NCBI GenBank assembly: GCA_964487505.1 | Contig: CAZARD010000002.1 | Span: forward strand, 1-64,000 | Reading direction: 5' to 3' | Length of the DNA: 64,000 nucleotides | DNA from: JAFDVJ01 sp964487505 | Lineage (GTDB): Bacteria; Acidobacteriota; Blastocatellia; Pyrinomonadales; Pyrinomonadaceae | Shown: positions 27,661 to 36,452 of the stretch, in pieces | How the letters are laid out: each line of letters begins with the position of its first letter | Numbering within the stretch: position 1 is the first letter of the stretch | The notes under the pieces: model-generated | What the model saw: the letters and a program-made list of their open reading frames with translations, nothing else | What the model was told of the DNA's origin: nothing | Database searches by the model: none | Translations under genes and position numbers: made by a program

Positions 27661-29394
27661 ATGTCTGTGATCGCCGGAATTCACGCCCTTGATCCGGACG
27701 CGCGCGTGCCCGGCGCGTTCGCGGACGAACTGCGTTCACGTCTTTCGAGGCGCGAGGGCGCGTCGGTATTCGAACTGTCGAACGGGCGCACGGTCTTTTT
27801 CGGAAGCGATGCCGGCGGCCTTCGCGGCGATTGGGTCTTCGCCGCGGGTAGTTCGGATTTCTCGATGATCGCCGGCGAGACGCTTCAGGCCAGGCCGGCC
27901 TCGCCGCCCGACCGCGGCGCCGATCTTCGCGAGATTCACAACGATATCGCCAATGGCCGCACCGACACGCTGAAACGCTGTCGCGGAACGTTCGCTATCG
28001 TCAGCGCCCAGCGGGGATCGTTGAGCCTGATCGCGGACAAACTCGGCGTTCGGCAGCTATTCTACTGGATCGGGGACGACTTCGTCGTTTTCGCGTCGGC
28101 GCTTCGGATCATCGAGTCGCTGGGCTTCATCAAGCGCAGACTGAATCTTCGGGGCGTCATAGAGCATCTCGCTCTCGGTTATCCGCTCGCCGACCGAACG
28201 CCGTACGAAAGCGTTTTCGCGATGCGCGCCGGAGAGGTCCTGCAGTTTCGCGACCGCCGGACGCTGCGTTGCCGGTATTGGAAATGGGACGAGTTCCCGC
28301 CGTCCGAACAACCCAAGGATGTCCTCCTCGATCGGCTCTTCGGGACGTTTCGCGACGCCGTCCGGATGCGGCTCGGAAGCGACCGCGGTACGATCGCGTA
28401 TCTTTCGGGCGGTCTCGACTCGCGGTGCGTTGTATCCGCGCTGCAGACCGAGGGCGCTGCGGTCCACACTTTCAACTTCGCGCGTCCCGGAACCAAGGAC
28501 CTCGTGTACGGCGCGCGTTTCGCCGACGCCGCCGGAACCATCCACAATGAGTTCCCGAAGGAAGCGGGAGACGACGTGCCCGATTATTCGGCCAAGATCG
28601 CCGCGGCGTGGTATGATTCGCCGACGCGCGACGTCGTGCCGGTCGAACGCGCGAACGTGGTTTGGAGCGGCGAGGGCGGGAGCGTTGCGCTGGGACACGT
28701 CCACTTTGCGCGGCGCATCGCGGAACTCGTCCGTGAACGCGAGATCGACGCCGCGATCGAGCTGTTTTTCGAACGGGAATCGATCCATCTTTCGCCGAAG
28801 ATCTTCAGGCGCGAGTTTGCCGAACGCCCGATCGAAATGGTTCGCCAGGGGATCAGGGAAGAGATGGCGCAGTTCGCGAGCTGCGACCCGGCCCGGAATT
28901 TCTACCTCTTCCTGATGCTCAACGACCAGCGCCGGAAGCTGCACTCGCATTTCGAGAATATCGACGTGCATCGGATCGAATTTCAGCTGCCGTTCTTCGA
29001 CGCGGAATTTCTCCGCGCGGTTCTTGAAGTACCGTCCGATCTTTGTTTTGAGCACGCCTTGTATGTCGATTGGCTGTCGCGCTTCCCGACGGAAGTGAGG
29101 TCGGTGCCGTGGCAATCGTATCCGGGCCACGTCACGTGCCCGGTCGCCGATGACACGGAACTCGCGGACCAGTGGGGAAGCGGCTACCGGCGCGGCGAAC
29201 GGAAGGTGATCGCCGCTAAGCTTCGGCGCGAGGCCCGCGAGATTCTGACTTCGCCGCATTTTCCGTCTGAAATACTCCGCCGGTCGGGTTTCAGGGTCGC
29301 GTATATGCTCCATCGGTCAGGTTTGCGCGATTACGGGTATTTGATCGCGACGGCGGCAACGCTCGAACGGTTCGCGCGCAATTGCGTTCGCTGA
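27661..29394 (+). CDS. Asparagine-synthase-like protein lacking the N-terminal cysteine
   Basis: 577 residues. The C-terminal synthetase domain has the PP-loop 'YLSGGLDSRCVVSAL' near 245, binding ATP. The N-terminal half resembles a class II glutaminase ('CRGTFAIVSAQRGSLSLIADKLGVRQLFYW'), but the protein opens MSVIAGI instead of MCGI, so the glutaminase nucleophile is absent. It may use free ammonia, or form an amide or amide-like bond in another pathway; related proteins act in lasso peptide and surface polysaccharide synthesis. No lasso precursor or protease is visible nearby. Function therefore open. Confidence 0.82.
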   Translation: MSVIAGIHALDPDARVPGAFADELRSRLSRREGASVFELSNGRTVFFGSDAGGLRGDWVFAAGSSDFSMIAGETLQARPASPPDRGADLREIHNDIANGRTDTLKRCRGTFAIVSAQRGSLSLIADKLGVRQLFYWIGDDFVVFASALRIIESLGFIKRRLNLRGVIEHLALGYPLADRTPYESVFAMRAGEVLQFRDRRTLRCRYWKWDEFPPSEQPKDVLLDRLFGTFRDAVRMRLGSDRGTIAYLSGGLDSRCVVSALQTEGAAVHTFNFARPGTKDLVYGARFADAAGTIHNEFPKEAGDDVPDYSAKIAAAWYDSPTRDVVPVERANVVWSGEGGSVALGHVHFARRIAELVREREIDAAIELFFERESIHLSPKIFRREFAERPIEMVRQGIREEMAQFASCDPARNFYLFLMLNDQRRKLHSHFENIDVHRIEFQLPFFDAEFLRAVLEVPSDLCFEHALYVDWLSRFPTEVRSVPWQSYPGHVTCPVADDTELADQWGSGYRRGERKVIAAKLRREAREILTSPHFPSEILRRSGFRVAYMLHRSGLRDYGYLIATAATLERFARNCVR

Positions 29395-29454
29395 CCGGGT
29401 GGTCGATCGAAGAGTTTTTGATAATAAACCAAATATAAGAGGAAATTGATCTAT

Positions 29455-30303
29455 ATGAGTCAGATAATCGGAGTGATCGGCGCCGGGACGATGGGGAACG
29501 GCATTGCCCAAACGGCCGCGGCGTCAGGATTCGACGTCGTGATGTGCGACGTCAGGGAAGAGTTCGTCAAACGCGGATTTGACACGATAGGCAAGAGCCT
29601 CGACCGGTTCGTCAAGAAAGAAACGATGACCGAGGAGACGAAGAACGAGATCCTCGGACGCATCCGCACGACGACGGCGCTCGAGGACCTCAAGGATTGC
29701 TTCCTGGTCGTCGAGGCGGCGACCGAGAGTTTCGAGATCAAAAAGCAGATTTTTGAAAAGATCGACGCCATCACTGGACCGGACTGCATTCTGGCATCGA
29801 ACACGTCGTCGATCTCGATCACGAAGATCGCCGCCGTGACGGGCCGCCCGGACAAGGTCATCGGGATGCATTTTATGAATCCGGTGCCGTTGATGAAGCT
29901 TGTTGAGGTGATCCGCGGCATCGCGACGTCCGATGAGACATACGACAAGGTCCGCGAGCTTTCCGAGAAGATGGGCAAGACGCCGCTCGATTGCCAGGAT
30001 TTCCCGGGTTTCGTCGCGAACCGGATCCTTCTGCCGATGATCAACGAGGCCGTCTTCGCGCTCCACGAGGGCGTCGCGACGCGCGAAAGCATCGACGGGA
30101 TAATGAAACTCGGGATGAATCACCCGATGGGGCCGCTGACGCTGGCGGACTTCATCGGCCTCGACGTCTGTCTCGCGATCCTGCGCGTGATGCACGAAGG
30201 GCTCGGCGACCCGAAATACCGCCCGTGCCCGCTTTTGATCAAAATGGTCGATGCCGGATGGCTCGGGCGCAAGACGGGAAAGGGATTCTACGACTATCAA
30301 TAG
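29455..30303 (+). CDS. 3-Hydroxybutyryl-CoA dehydrogenase
   Basis: 282 residues from the ATG at 29455, which follows AAGAGGAAA at 10-base spacing; an in-frame TTG at 29446 is too close to that site. The N-terminal Rossmann fold has 'IGVIGAGTMGNGIAQTAAASGFDVVMCD'. Downstream are 'LASNTSSISITKIAAVTGRPDKVIGMHFMNPVPLMKLVEVI' (catalytic His in HFMNP) and the C-terminal dimerisation domain 'DFPGFVANRILLPMINEAVFAL'. It interconverts acetoacetyl-CoA and 3-hydroxybutyryl-CoA, fitting the upstream thiolase. Confidence 0.94.
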   Translation: MSQIIGVIGAGTMGNGIAQTAAASGFDVVMCDVREEFVKRGFDTIGKSLDRFVKKETMTEETKNEILGRIRTTTALEDLKDCFLVVEAATESFEIKKQIFEKIDAITGPDCILASNTSSISITKIAAVTGRPDKVIGMHFMNPVPLMKLVEVIRGIATSDETYDKVRELSEKMGKTPLDCQDFPGFVANRILLPMINEAVFALHEGVATRESIDGIMKLGMNHPMGPLTLADFIGLDVCLAILRVMHEGLGDPKYRPCPLLIKMVDAGWLGRKTGKGFYDYQ

Positions 30304-30406
30304 TTCGAGGTCATTGTTCGGCCACGATCGATTCTCATTGATTCGCTTTCTTGTTGATGTGAGGTTCGTGGCTGGAGGTGTTCCTCAGGCATAACCCTAA
30401 AGATAT

Positions 30407-31756
30407 ATGATGAAACGACTTTTGCTTCCTTTGAGTTTGATCCTTCTGGCCGCGTTCGGCATCTTCGTCGAGGCGCAGGTCCGGGTTGCGCCGCTCGACA
30501 TCAAGCAACGAACGCTTGCGAACGGGCTGCGGGTCGTTTCCGTGCGGGACACTTCCAGTCCGACCGTTTCGATCCACGTTTGGTACGACGTCGGCGGAAA
30601 GAACGATCCGCCCGGCCGGTCCGGCTTCGCCCATATGTTCGAGCATATGATGTTCAAATCGACGAAGAACATGAAGAGCGAGATGATGGACCGGCTGACG
30701 GAGGACGTCGGCGGGTTCAACAACGCTTCGACGTGGGACGATTTCACGAACTACTACGAGGTCGTGCCGTCGAACCATCTCGAGCGGCTTCTGTGGGCCG
30801 AAAGCGACCGGATGGTGAACCTCAACGTCGATGAGGCGAACTTCGCTTCGGAGCGAGATGTCGTCAAGGAAGAGTACCGGCAGTCGGTGCTGGCGCAGAC
30901 CTACGGACGGTTCTTCGAATATGTCAGCGCGCTCTCTTACGAGGTTCATCCGTACAAACGGGGCGTCATCGGCAACCTCGACGAACTGAACGCCGCGACG
31001 CGCGAGGACGCCGACCGGTTCTATCGCACGTACTACCGCCCGGACAACGCGTGGCTGATCGTCGTCGGCGATTTCGATCAGGCGCAGTTCGACGGTTGGG
31101 TCGACAGGTATTTCGGCCGGATCCCGAAGCCTTCGGGCGTGATCCCGCGCGTCACCGAGGTCGAACCCGAACGGACCAAATCCAAACGGTTCGACAAGAC
31201 CGCGCCGAAGGTCCGGTTTCCATCCGTCGCCCTGACGTATCTCGGGCCGCCGTCGCGGAGCGCCGATATGCCGGCGCTGCGGGTCGCCGAATCGATCCTT
31301 TCGGGCGGCGAAAGCACGCGGCTCTATCTCGGTCTGGTCCGGCCCGGAACGGCGCAGGAAGTCAATTTCTACATCGATCTGCGGGTCGATCGATCCTTGC
31401 TGGTGGTCTACGCGATCGCGGCCGAAGGCTCGACGCCGGAGGATATGGAAAAGGCGATACTTGCCGAGATCGCCAAGATGCAGCGTGTCGCAGTCAGCCC
31501 GAAAGAGCTGCAGAAGGCGAAAAACCAACTCGTGGCGCGAGCTCTCCAAGGCCGCGAGACGCACGACGGGAAAGCGATCGCGATCGAGAACGCGGTCGCG
31601 TATCTCGGCGACCCGTTGGAGGTCAACGGCGATATCGAGAAGCTTCAGAAAGTGACGGCCGCCGATGTTCAGCGCGTTATGAAGAAGTATTTTCCGGCGA
31701 ATCTGCGGTACGTCATCAATTACCGGAACGAAGGAGGTGCGTCAGATGCCAAATAG
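30407..31756 (+). CDS. M16-family zinc peptidase, catalytic subunit, exported
   Basis: 449 residues with a signal peptide at 1-24. The inverted zinc motif HMFEH is at 76-80 ('GFAHMFEHMMFKST'), with downstream Glu candidates around 'DEANFASERDVVKEEYRQS'. The second half is the non-catalytic M16 C-terminal domain. Peptidases of this class degrade short or unfolded polypeptides in the periplasm. The following gene encodes its non-catalytic partner, overlapping by 11 bases: a typical alpha/beta pair working as a heterodimer. Confidence 0.93.
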   Translation: MMKRLLLPLSLILLAAFGIFVEAQVRVAPLDIKQRTLANGLRVVSVRDTSSPTVSIHVWYDVGGKNDPPGRSGFAHMFEHMMFKSTKNMKSEMMDRLTEDVGGFNNASTWDDFTNYYEVVPSNHLERLLWAESDRMVNLNVDEANFASERDVVKEEYRQSVLAQTYGRFFEYVSALSYEVHPYKRGVIGNLDELNAATREDADRFYRTYYRPDNAWLIVVGDFDQAQFDGWVDRYFGRIPKPSGVIPRVTEVEPERTKSKRFDKTAPKVRFPSVALTYLGPPSRSADMPALRVAESILSGGESTRLYLGLVRPGTAQEVNFYIDLRVDRSLLVVYAIAAEGSTPEDMEKAILAEIAKMQRVAVSPKELQKAKNQLVARALQGRETHDGKAIAIENAVAYLGDPLEVNGDIEKLQKVTAADVQRVMKKYFPANLRYVINYRNEGGASDAK

Positions 31757-33233
31757 GCTGAGATCGATATTCGCGGCGTTTATTGTTGCTTTCGCTTCGG
31801 TCCACGCAATCGCTCAGAGCGATCTTCCCGAGCCCGGCCCGCCGCGTCCGTTCGTCGTTCCCGATGTCGTCGAGGCGAAATTGCCGAACGGGCTGACGGT
31901 AGCCACCGTGCAGCGAAGCAACGTCCCGCTTGTCACTGTCCGGCTGATGATCCGCAGCGGCGCGAGCGAAGAGTCAGGAGAAAAGGCCGGGCTTGCCGAT
32001 CTCACGGCAGCGCTGATGACAAAACGGACTCGAACGCGGACGGCGGACCAGATCGCCGAGCAGATGGAGTTTCTCGGGGGCAGTCTTGTTTCGGGCGCCG
32101 ACTGGAATAAAACAGTCTTCACGTTCACGGTCGCGAGCGACAAACTCGATGCCGCGATGGCGATCCTCGGCGATGTCATTCTGAATTCGACGCTCGACGC
32201 GAAGGAACTTGAACTGATCCGCTCGCAGGCGCTCGACACCCTCGCCGCCGATCTGAAAGAGCCGGCGTTTCTCGCCAACTATGCCGCGAGCCGTTTCAGT
32301 TTCGGCGAGCATCCGCCGGGCGGGACGCCGGAAAGCCTGAAGTCGATAAGGCGGTCGGATATCGCGCGGTTTCGGTCAGTCAAGTACAGACCCGACAACA
32401 GCGTTCTGGTTCTTGTCGGAGACGTCGACGGGAAGCGCGCTAAATCAGTTGGCGCGCGCTTTCTTGGCGCTTGGCGTTCGGCAATTGGACGTACGATCAA
32501 GATTAAGGGCGCCACGAACACGAAGGTAGACCAACGTGATAATGGAAACGCACGGATCTTGGTTGTTGACTTGCCGGATTCCGGACAATCTGCAGTCACA
32601 TATTCGAGGGCAATACGCAATTCCGGGCGGGTGGTCTGTCTACTGCCGTTCGAATGTGAGTCGAATCCCATCTTTCATCCCGCCTCGGTCGCGAATTCGG
32701 TTCTTGGCGGCGGTTATTCGTCGCGGCTCAATCAGGAGATACGCATCAAACGCGGGCTGAGCTACGGCGCGGGAAGCGGCTTCAGCTGGCGTGGCTCGAA
32801 GACGAATTTCTCGACCCGGACGCAGACCAAGGACGAATCGGCGGCCGAGGTCGCCCGGATCGTCGTCGACGAGATCTCGAAACTAGGCAATTCAGACGCT
32901 GCGGAGGCCGAACTTGCGGCACGGAAACTCGTGATCAACGGCGACTACAGCCGGGAATTCGAGACGACGGCCGACCTTGCCGAAACGGTGAGCGTCGTCT
33001 ATTCTTTCGCCCTTTCGACCTCGGAGATGAAATCGTTCGCGGCAAGCATTAATGCGGTGACCGCCGCCGATGTCAGAAAATTCGCCGCCGACTATCTGCT
33101 GAACGGCGACATCGTCATTGCGGGCGACTACCGCAAGTTCAAGGACGATCTCGCAAAACGATTTCCTGGAGCGTCGGTCCGAGTCATCGAGGCCGCAAGG
33201 CTCGATCTGTCCCGGGAATCGCTGGAGAATTGA
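31746..33233 (+). CDS. M16-family peptidase, non-catalytic partner subunit
   Basis: 495 residues. The ATG at 31746 sits 7 bases after GGAGGT, an excellent ribosome binding site located inside the preceding gene. A signal peptide is followed by M16 domains in which the HxxEH position reads 'GEKAGLADLTAALM', so the metal site is missing. The C-terminal Arg/Tyr region that contributes to substrate binding in such partners is kept ('RIKRGLSYGAGSGF'). Between 'DSGQSAVTYSRAI' and 'SNPIFHPASVANSVLGGG' there appear to be about a dozen extra residues, in a stretch of lower GC than its surroundings. Confidence 0.9.
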   Translation: MPNRLRSIFAAFIVAFASVHAIAQSDLPEPGPPRPFVVPDVVEAKLPNGLTVATVQRSNVPLVTVRLMIRSGASEESGEKAGLADLTAALMTKRTRTRTADQIAEQMEFLGGSLVSGADWNKTVFTFTVASDKLDAAMAILGDVILNSTLDAKELELIRSQALDTLAADLKEPAFLANYAASRFSFGEHPPGGTPESLKSIRRSDIARFRSVKYRPDNSVLVLVGDVDGKRAKSVGARFLGAWRSAIGRTIKIKGATNTKVDQRDNGNARILVVDLPDSGQSAVTYSRAIRNSGRVVCLLPFECESNPIFHPASVANSVLGGGYSSRLNQEIRIKRGLSYGAGSGFSWRGSKTNFSTRTQTKDESAAEVARIVVDEISKLGNSDAAEAELAARKLVINGDYSREFETTADLAETVSVVYSFALSTSEMKSFAASINAVTAADVRKFAADYLLNGDIVIAGDYRKFKDDLAKRFPGASVRVIEAARLDLSRESLEN

Positions 33234-33351
33234 ACGAACGCCGTCGCATGGTCGGCGTTGAAGACTCCGAGATGCCCTAGAGGCGAGTGTCTTGCCCGTT
33301 GTCTGTGCGTGTTTCGCGACCTTGGCGGGAACGAAATCCCTCGAATGAATC

Positions 33352-33543
33352 CAAATTACGTCTTAGGGTTTCCATCGCGGATTCTTGACGGGTTTCGGAC
33401 TGGCTGACGTTCCGCCCTTCGCGGACTTTGCGTGGGAAAATGCCTTTTTGGCGAGTGGACGCCGGTTCCTCGCGCAAAGCCCGCAAAGATCGCAACGGCG
33501 ACAATCATAAAGATTCGCCTCGATGCGTAATCCCGGATGAATG
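33352..33543 (+). repeat. Dispersed intergenic element, copy 2
   Basis: Very similar to 46656-46844 (shared TTTCCATCGCGGATTC, TTTGCGTGGGAAAATGCC, TTTTTGGCGAGTGGA, GATCGCAACGGCGACAATCA) and to copy 1. Arms with repeated TTTGCG motifs face each other around a loop of about 30 bases. It occupies most of the 528-base spacer between the M16 pair and the UbiD-family gene. No frame in it looks coding. Confidence 0.8.
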
Positions 33544-33659
33544 TTCGGTCGGCGGTGGAGCGCGAGCGAGAATGTTCCGGATGTCAGCTGAAAATAAACA
33601 GCTCACAGCAAATGTTTCGTACATTCTCTTGCGTCGCAGTCGGACCCGTCCGGGTCGAG

Positions 33660-33674
33660 CGGAATCTGATTCCG
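33660..33674. promoter_or_regulatory. Hyphenated palindrome upstream of the UbiD-family gene
   Basis: CGGAATC-T-GATTCCG is a perfect 7+7 inverted repeat 88 bases before the UbiD-family ATG, in a spacer that otherwise shows no gene. Its size and symmetry fit a regulator binding site; the regulator is unknown. Confidence 0.3.
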
Positions 33675-33761
33675 TGCAACACGATAGGTCGGCCGTCTCC
33701 TTGTTTTTCTGCTTTTCAACTTGAGTCGCAACGAACGGTTTGCTTGAATTGAGGCAACGCG

Positions 33762-35519
33762 ATGCACCGCAATCTTCGAACATTCATTGAACAACTTCGC
33801 GCCGAGAACGATCTCGTCGAGATCGGCGCAGAGGTCGATCCCTATCTGGAGATCGCCGAGATCCACCGCCGAGTCATTGAGGAAGGCGGGAAGGCCCTTC
33901 TGTTCACGAACGTCAAGGGATCCGGGTTTCCCGTCGTGACGAATCTTTTCGGGACCGCGAAACGCATCGATCTCGCGTTCGGAAAGAAACCGCAGCGACT
34001 TGTCCGGCGCGCGGTCGAAGCGGTCGAGGTCCTTTTGCCGCCGAAACCGAAGGAACTCTGGAATTACCGCGATCTCGCGTTCGCGGCCCTCAAGCTCGGC
34101 ACCAAAAAGGTCGGCCGCGCGCCCGTTCTCGAGGTCTCGCAGACGCCGGTCGATCTCGAAGCGATTCCGTTGCTCCAGCTTTGGCACGAGGACGGAGGGC
34201 ATTTCGTCACTTTGCCGCTCGTTTACACCGAAAGCCCGGTGTCGGGCAAGCACAACCTCGGAATGTACCGGATCCAGCGATACGACAAGACTTCGACCGG
34301 GATCCATTGGCAGATCGGCAAGGGCGGCGGATTTCATTACCACGAAGCCGAAAAGCAGGGAAACGACCTGCCGGTGACGATCTTTCTCGGCGGCTCGCCG
34401 GCGATGATCCTCGCGGCGATCGCGCCTTTGCCCGAGGACGTGCCCGAACTCGTGCTGGCGTCGGTGCTTGCCGACGGCAAGATCGAGACCGTCGCGAACC
34501 CGATCGAAGGTCATCACCGCCTGATCGCGGAGGCCGAATTCGCCATCTGCGGGAGCGTCGCGCCGCACGAACGCCGGCCCGAGGGCCCGTTCGGTGATCA
34601 CTACGGTTATTATTCGCTGGTCCACGATTATCCCGTTTTCCGCGCGAAGGCGGTATATCACCGGCGCGACGCGATCTATCCGGCGACGGTCGTCGGAAAA
34701 CCGCGCCAGGAAGATTTTTTCATCGGCGATTATCTGCAGGAACTGCTTTCACCGCTCTTTCCGCTCGTTATGCCGGCGGTGCGCGATCTTTGGAGCTATG
34801 GCGAGACGGGGTTTCACTCGCTCGCCGCGGCGGTCGTCCGCGAGCGTTACGGGCGCGAGGCACTGTCGGCGGGCTTTCGGATTCTCGGCGAAGGGCAGCT
34901 GTCGCTGACCAAGTTCCTTCTGCTTACGGACCGGCCGCAGGATCTGCGCGATTTTCCGCGGGTCCTCGAATCGGTCCTCGAACGCGTCGATTGGGCGAGC
35001 GATTTCTTCATCTTCGACCGGACATCGTTCGACACTCTCGATTACGCGTCGGGCAAGATAAACCATGGATCCAAAGCGCTTCTGGTCGGCGTCGGCGAAC
35101 CGCGCCGCGAACTGGCGCGCGAATTTCGCGGTTCGTTGCCGAGGGGCGTCACGGCGGCGCGCGTTTTCTGCGGTGGATGTCTCGCGCTCGAAGCGGAATC
35201 CTACGCGTCCGATAAGGAACTTGCGGGACGGATCGCGAGCGACGACGCGTTCCGCGAGTTCGAAATGGTCGTCGTTCTGGACTCGATCGATCTTGCACGC
35301 TCGACGGAGAAATTCCTTTGGGCGACTTGGACGCGTTTCAATCCCTCGACCGACATCCGCGCGCGCGGCGTCGAGGTTCGGAACAATCATATCAGCTACG
35401 ATTCGCCGATCGTCATCGACTCGCGAATGAAGCCTTGGTATCCGGCCGAGGTCGAAGTCCGACCCGACATCGCCGAACTGGTCGACCGCCGCTGGCTCGA
35501 GTACTTTCCGAACAAATGA
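33762..35519 (+). CDS. UbiD-family prenylated-FMN-dependent decarboxylase
   Basis: 585 residues. UbiD-type enzymes use prenylated FMN to (de)carboxylate aromatic or conjugated acids. Recognisable are 'GGHFVTLPLVYTESPVSGKHNLGMYRIQRYDKTSTGIHWQIGKGGG' and the active-site region 'APHERRPEGPFGDHYGYYSLVHDYPVFRAKAVYHRRDAIYPATVVGKP', with the conserved Arg/Glu positions. No UbiX prenyltransferase lies in the window. The substrate could be a quinone precursor or another aromatic acid. It overlaps the metallophosphoesterase gene by 4 bases. Confidence 0.88.
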   Translation: MHRNLRTFIEQLRAENDLVEIGAEVDPYLEIAEIHRRVIEEGGKALLFTNVKGSGFPVVTNLFGTAKRIDLAFGKKPQRLVRRAVEAVEVLLPPKPKELWNYRDLAFAALKLGTKKVGRAPVLEVSQTPVDLEAIPLLQLWHEDGGHFVTLPLVYTESPVSGKHNLGMYRIQRYDKTSTGIHWQIGKGGGFHYHEAEKQGNDLPVTIFLGGSPAMILAAIAPLPEDVPELVLASVLADGKIETVANPIEGHHRLIAEAEFAICGSVAPHERRPEGPFGDHYGYYSLVHDYPVFRAKAVYHRRDAIYPATVVGKPRQEDFFIGDYLQELLSPLFPLVMPAVRDLWSYGETGFHSLAAAVVRERYGREALSAGFRILGEGQLSLTKFLLLTDRPQDLRDFPRVLESVLERVDWASDFFIFDRTSFDTLDYASGKINHGSKALLVGVGEPRRELAREFRGSLPRGVTAARVFCGGCLALEAESYASDKELAGRIASDDAFREFEMVVVLDSIDLARSTEKFLWATWTRFNPSTDIRARGVEVRNNHISYDSPIVIDSRMKPWYPAEVEVRPDIAELVDRRWLEYFPNK

Positions 35520-36403
35520 AGAGAATCCTGATCGCGTTCGCGGCGTTGGTCGCCGTCACCGGGGTGGTCTGCCTCGGATATGCGTATTTCGTCGAACCGT
35601 TCCGCCTGGTCATCAATCAGCGCCGTTTGCCGGTCGCGAACTGGAATCAGGCCTACAACGGACTGCGGATCGTCGCGATCAGCGATATTCACGGCGGATC
35701 TCGGGGCGTCACCGAGGAGAAGATCAAACAGGTCGCGGACGCGGCGAACGCGCAGAATCCTGACATCATCGTCCTGCTCGGCGATTTCGTGTCCGAGGAA
35801 CGGACCGACAGGACGAAACTCAAAATGCCGCTCGCGACGATCGCGGCCAACCTTCGCGGGTTGCGCGCGCCGCTCGGGGTCTACGCCGTTCTCGGCAATC
35901 ACGACGGTTGGCACGACGATGCGGCGGTCGCCGCCGCGCTTCGGAAAGAAGGGCTGCGGGTACTCGAGAACGAGATCGCCGTCGTTGAACGCAACGGAAG
36001 AAAACTGAGGATCTTGGGGCTCCGCGATCATATGAAGCTCACGCCGAACTGGCAGAAGCTCTCGAACGAGCTCAAGGAACTCATCGCCGCGAGCCCGGGC
36101 GACTCAGACCTGATCGTGCTGCAGCACAGCCCCGACGTGCTGCCGATGATCACCGGCGGGTTGCTGATCTCCAGCGATCTGCGGCTGATCCTCGCGGGCC
36201 ACACGCACGGAGGTCAGGTTTGGTTGCCGCTGATCGGAACCCCGATCGTGCCTTCCAGCTATGGACAAAAATACTCGTACGGGGCGGTGCGCGAGAACGG
36301 AATCGATATGTTCGTAACGACGGGAGTCGGCACGAGCATCCTGCCGATCCGATTCATGATGCCGCCCGAGATCGCCGTCCTCGAGATCGTCTCCGAAAAC
36401 TGA
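35516..36403 (+). CDS. Membrane-anchored metallophosphoesterase
   Basis: 295 residues from the ATG at 35516 (ATGA overlap with the previous stop). An N-terminal hydrophobic anchor (2-24) precedes a calcineurin-like fold with all metal motifs: 'ISDIHGG', 'LLGDFV', 'LGNHDG', 'LQHSPD' and 'AGHTHGGQVWLP'. This resembles the YkuE/UDP-2,3-diacylglucosamine pyrophosphatase-type and lipid-phosphate phosphoesterases that face the outside of the membrane. Substrate is undetermined. Translational coupling to the UbiD-family gene is clear, functional linkage is not. Confidence 0.88.
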   Translation: MKRILIAFAALVAVTGVVCLGYAYFVEPFRLVINQRRLPVANWNQAYNGLRIVAISDIHGGSRGVTEEKIKQVADAANAQNPDIIVLLGDFVSEERTDRTKLKMPLATIAANLRGLRAPLGVYAVLGNHDGWHDDAAVAAALRKEGLRVLENEIAVVERNGRKLRILGLRDHMKLTPNWQKLSNELKELIAASPGDSDLIVLQHSPDVLPMITGGLLISSDLRLILAGHTHGGQVWLPLIGTPIVPSSYGQKYSYGAVRENGIDMFVTTGVGTSILPIRFMMPPEIAVLEIVSEN

Positions 36404-36452
36404 CCGCGGGCTATACGACTGCTCTCACCGCTCACCGCTTGCTGCCCACCGC

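Noticed and set aside
27661..29394. Lasso peptide gene cluster around the asparagine-synthase-like gene
   Set aside because: No B-type protease, RRE protein, precursor or ABC exporter adjacent.
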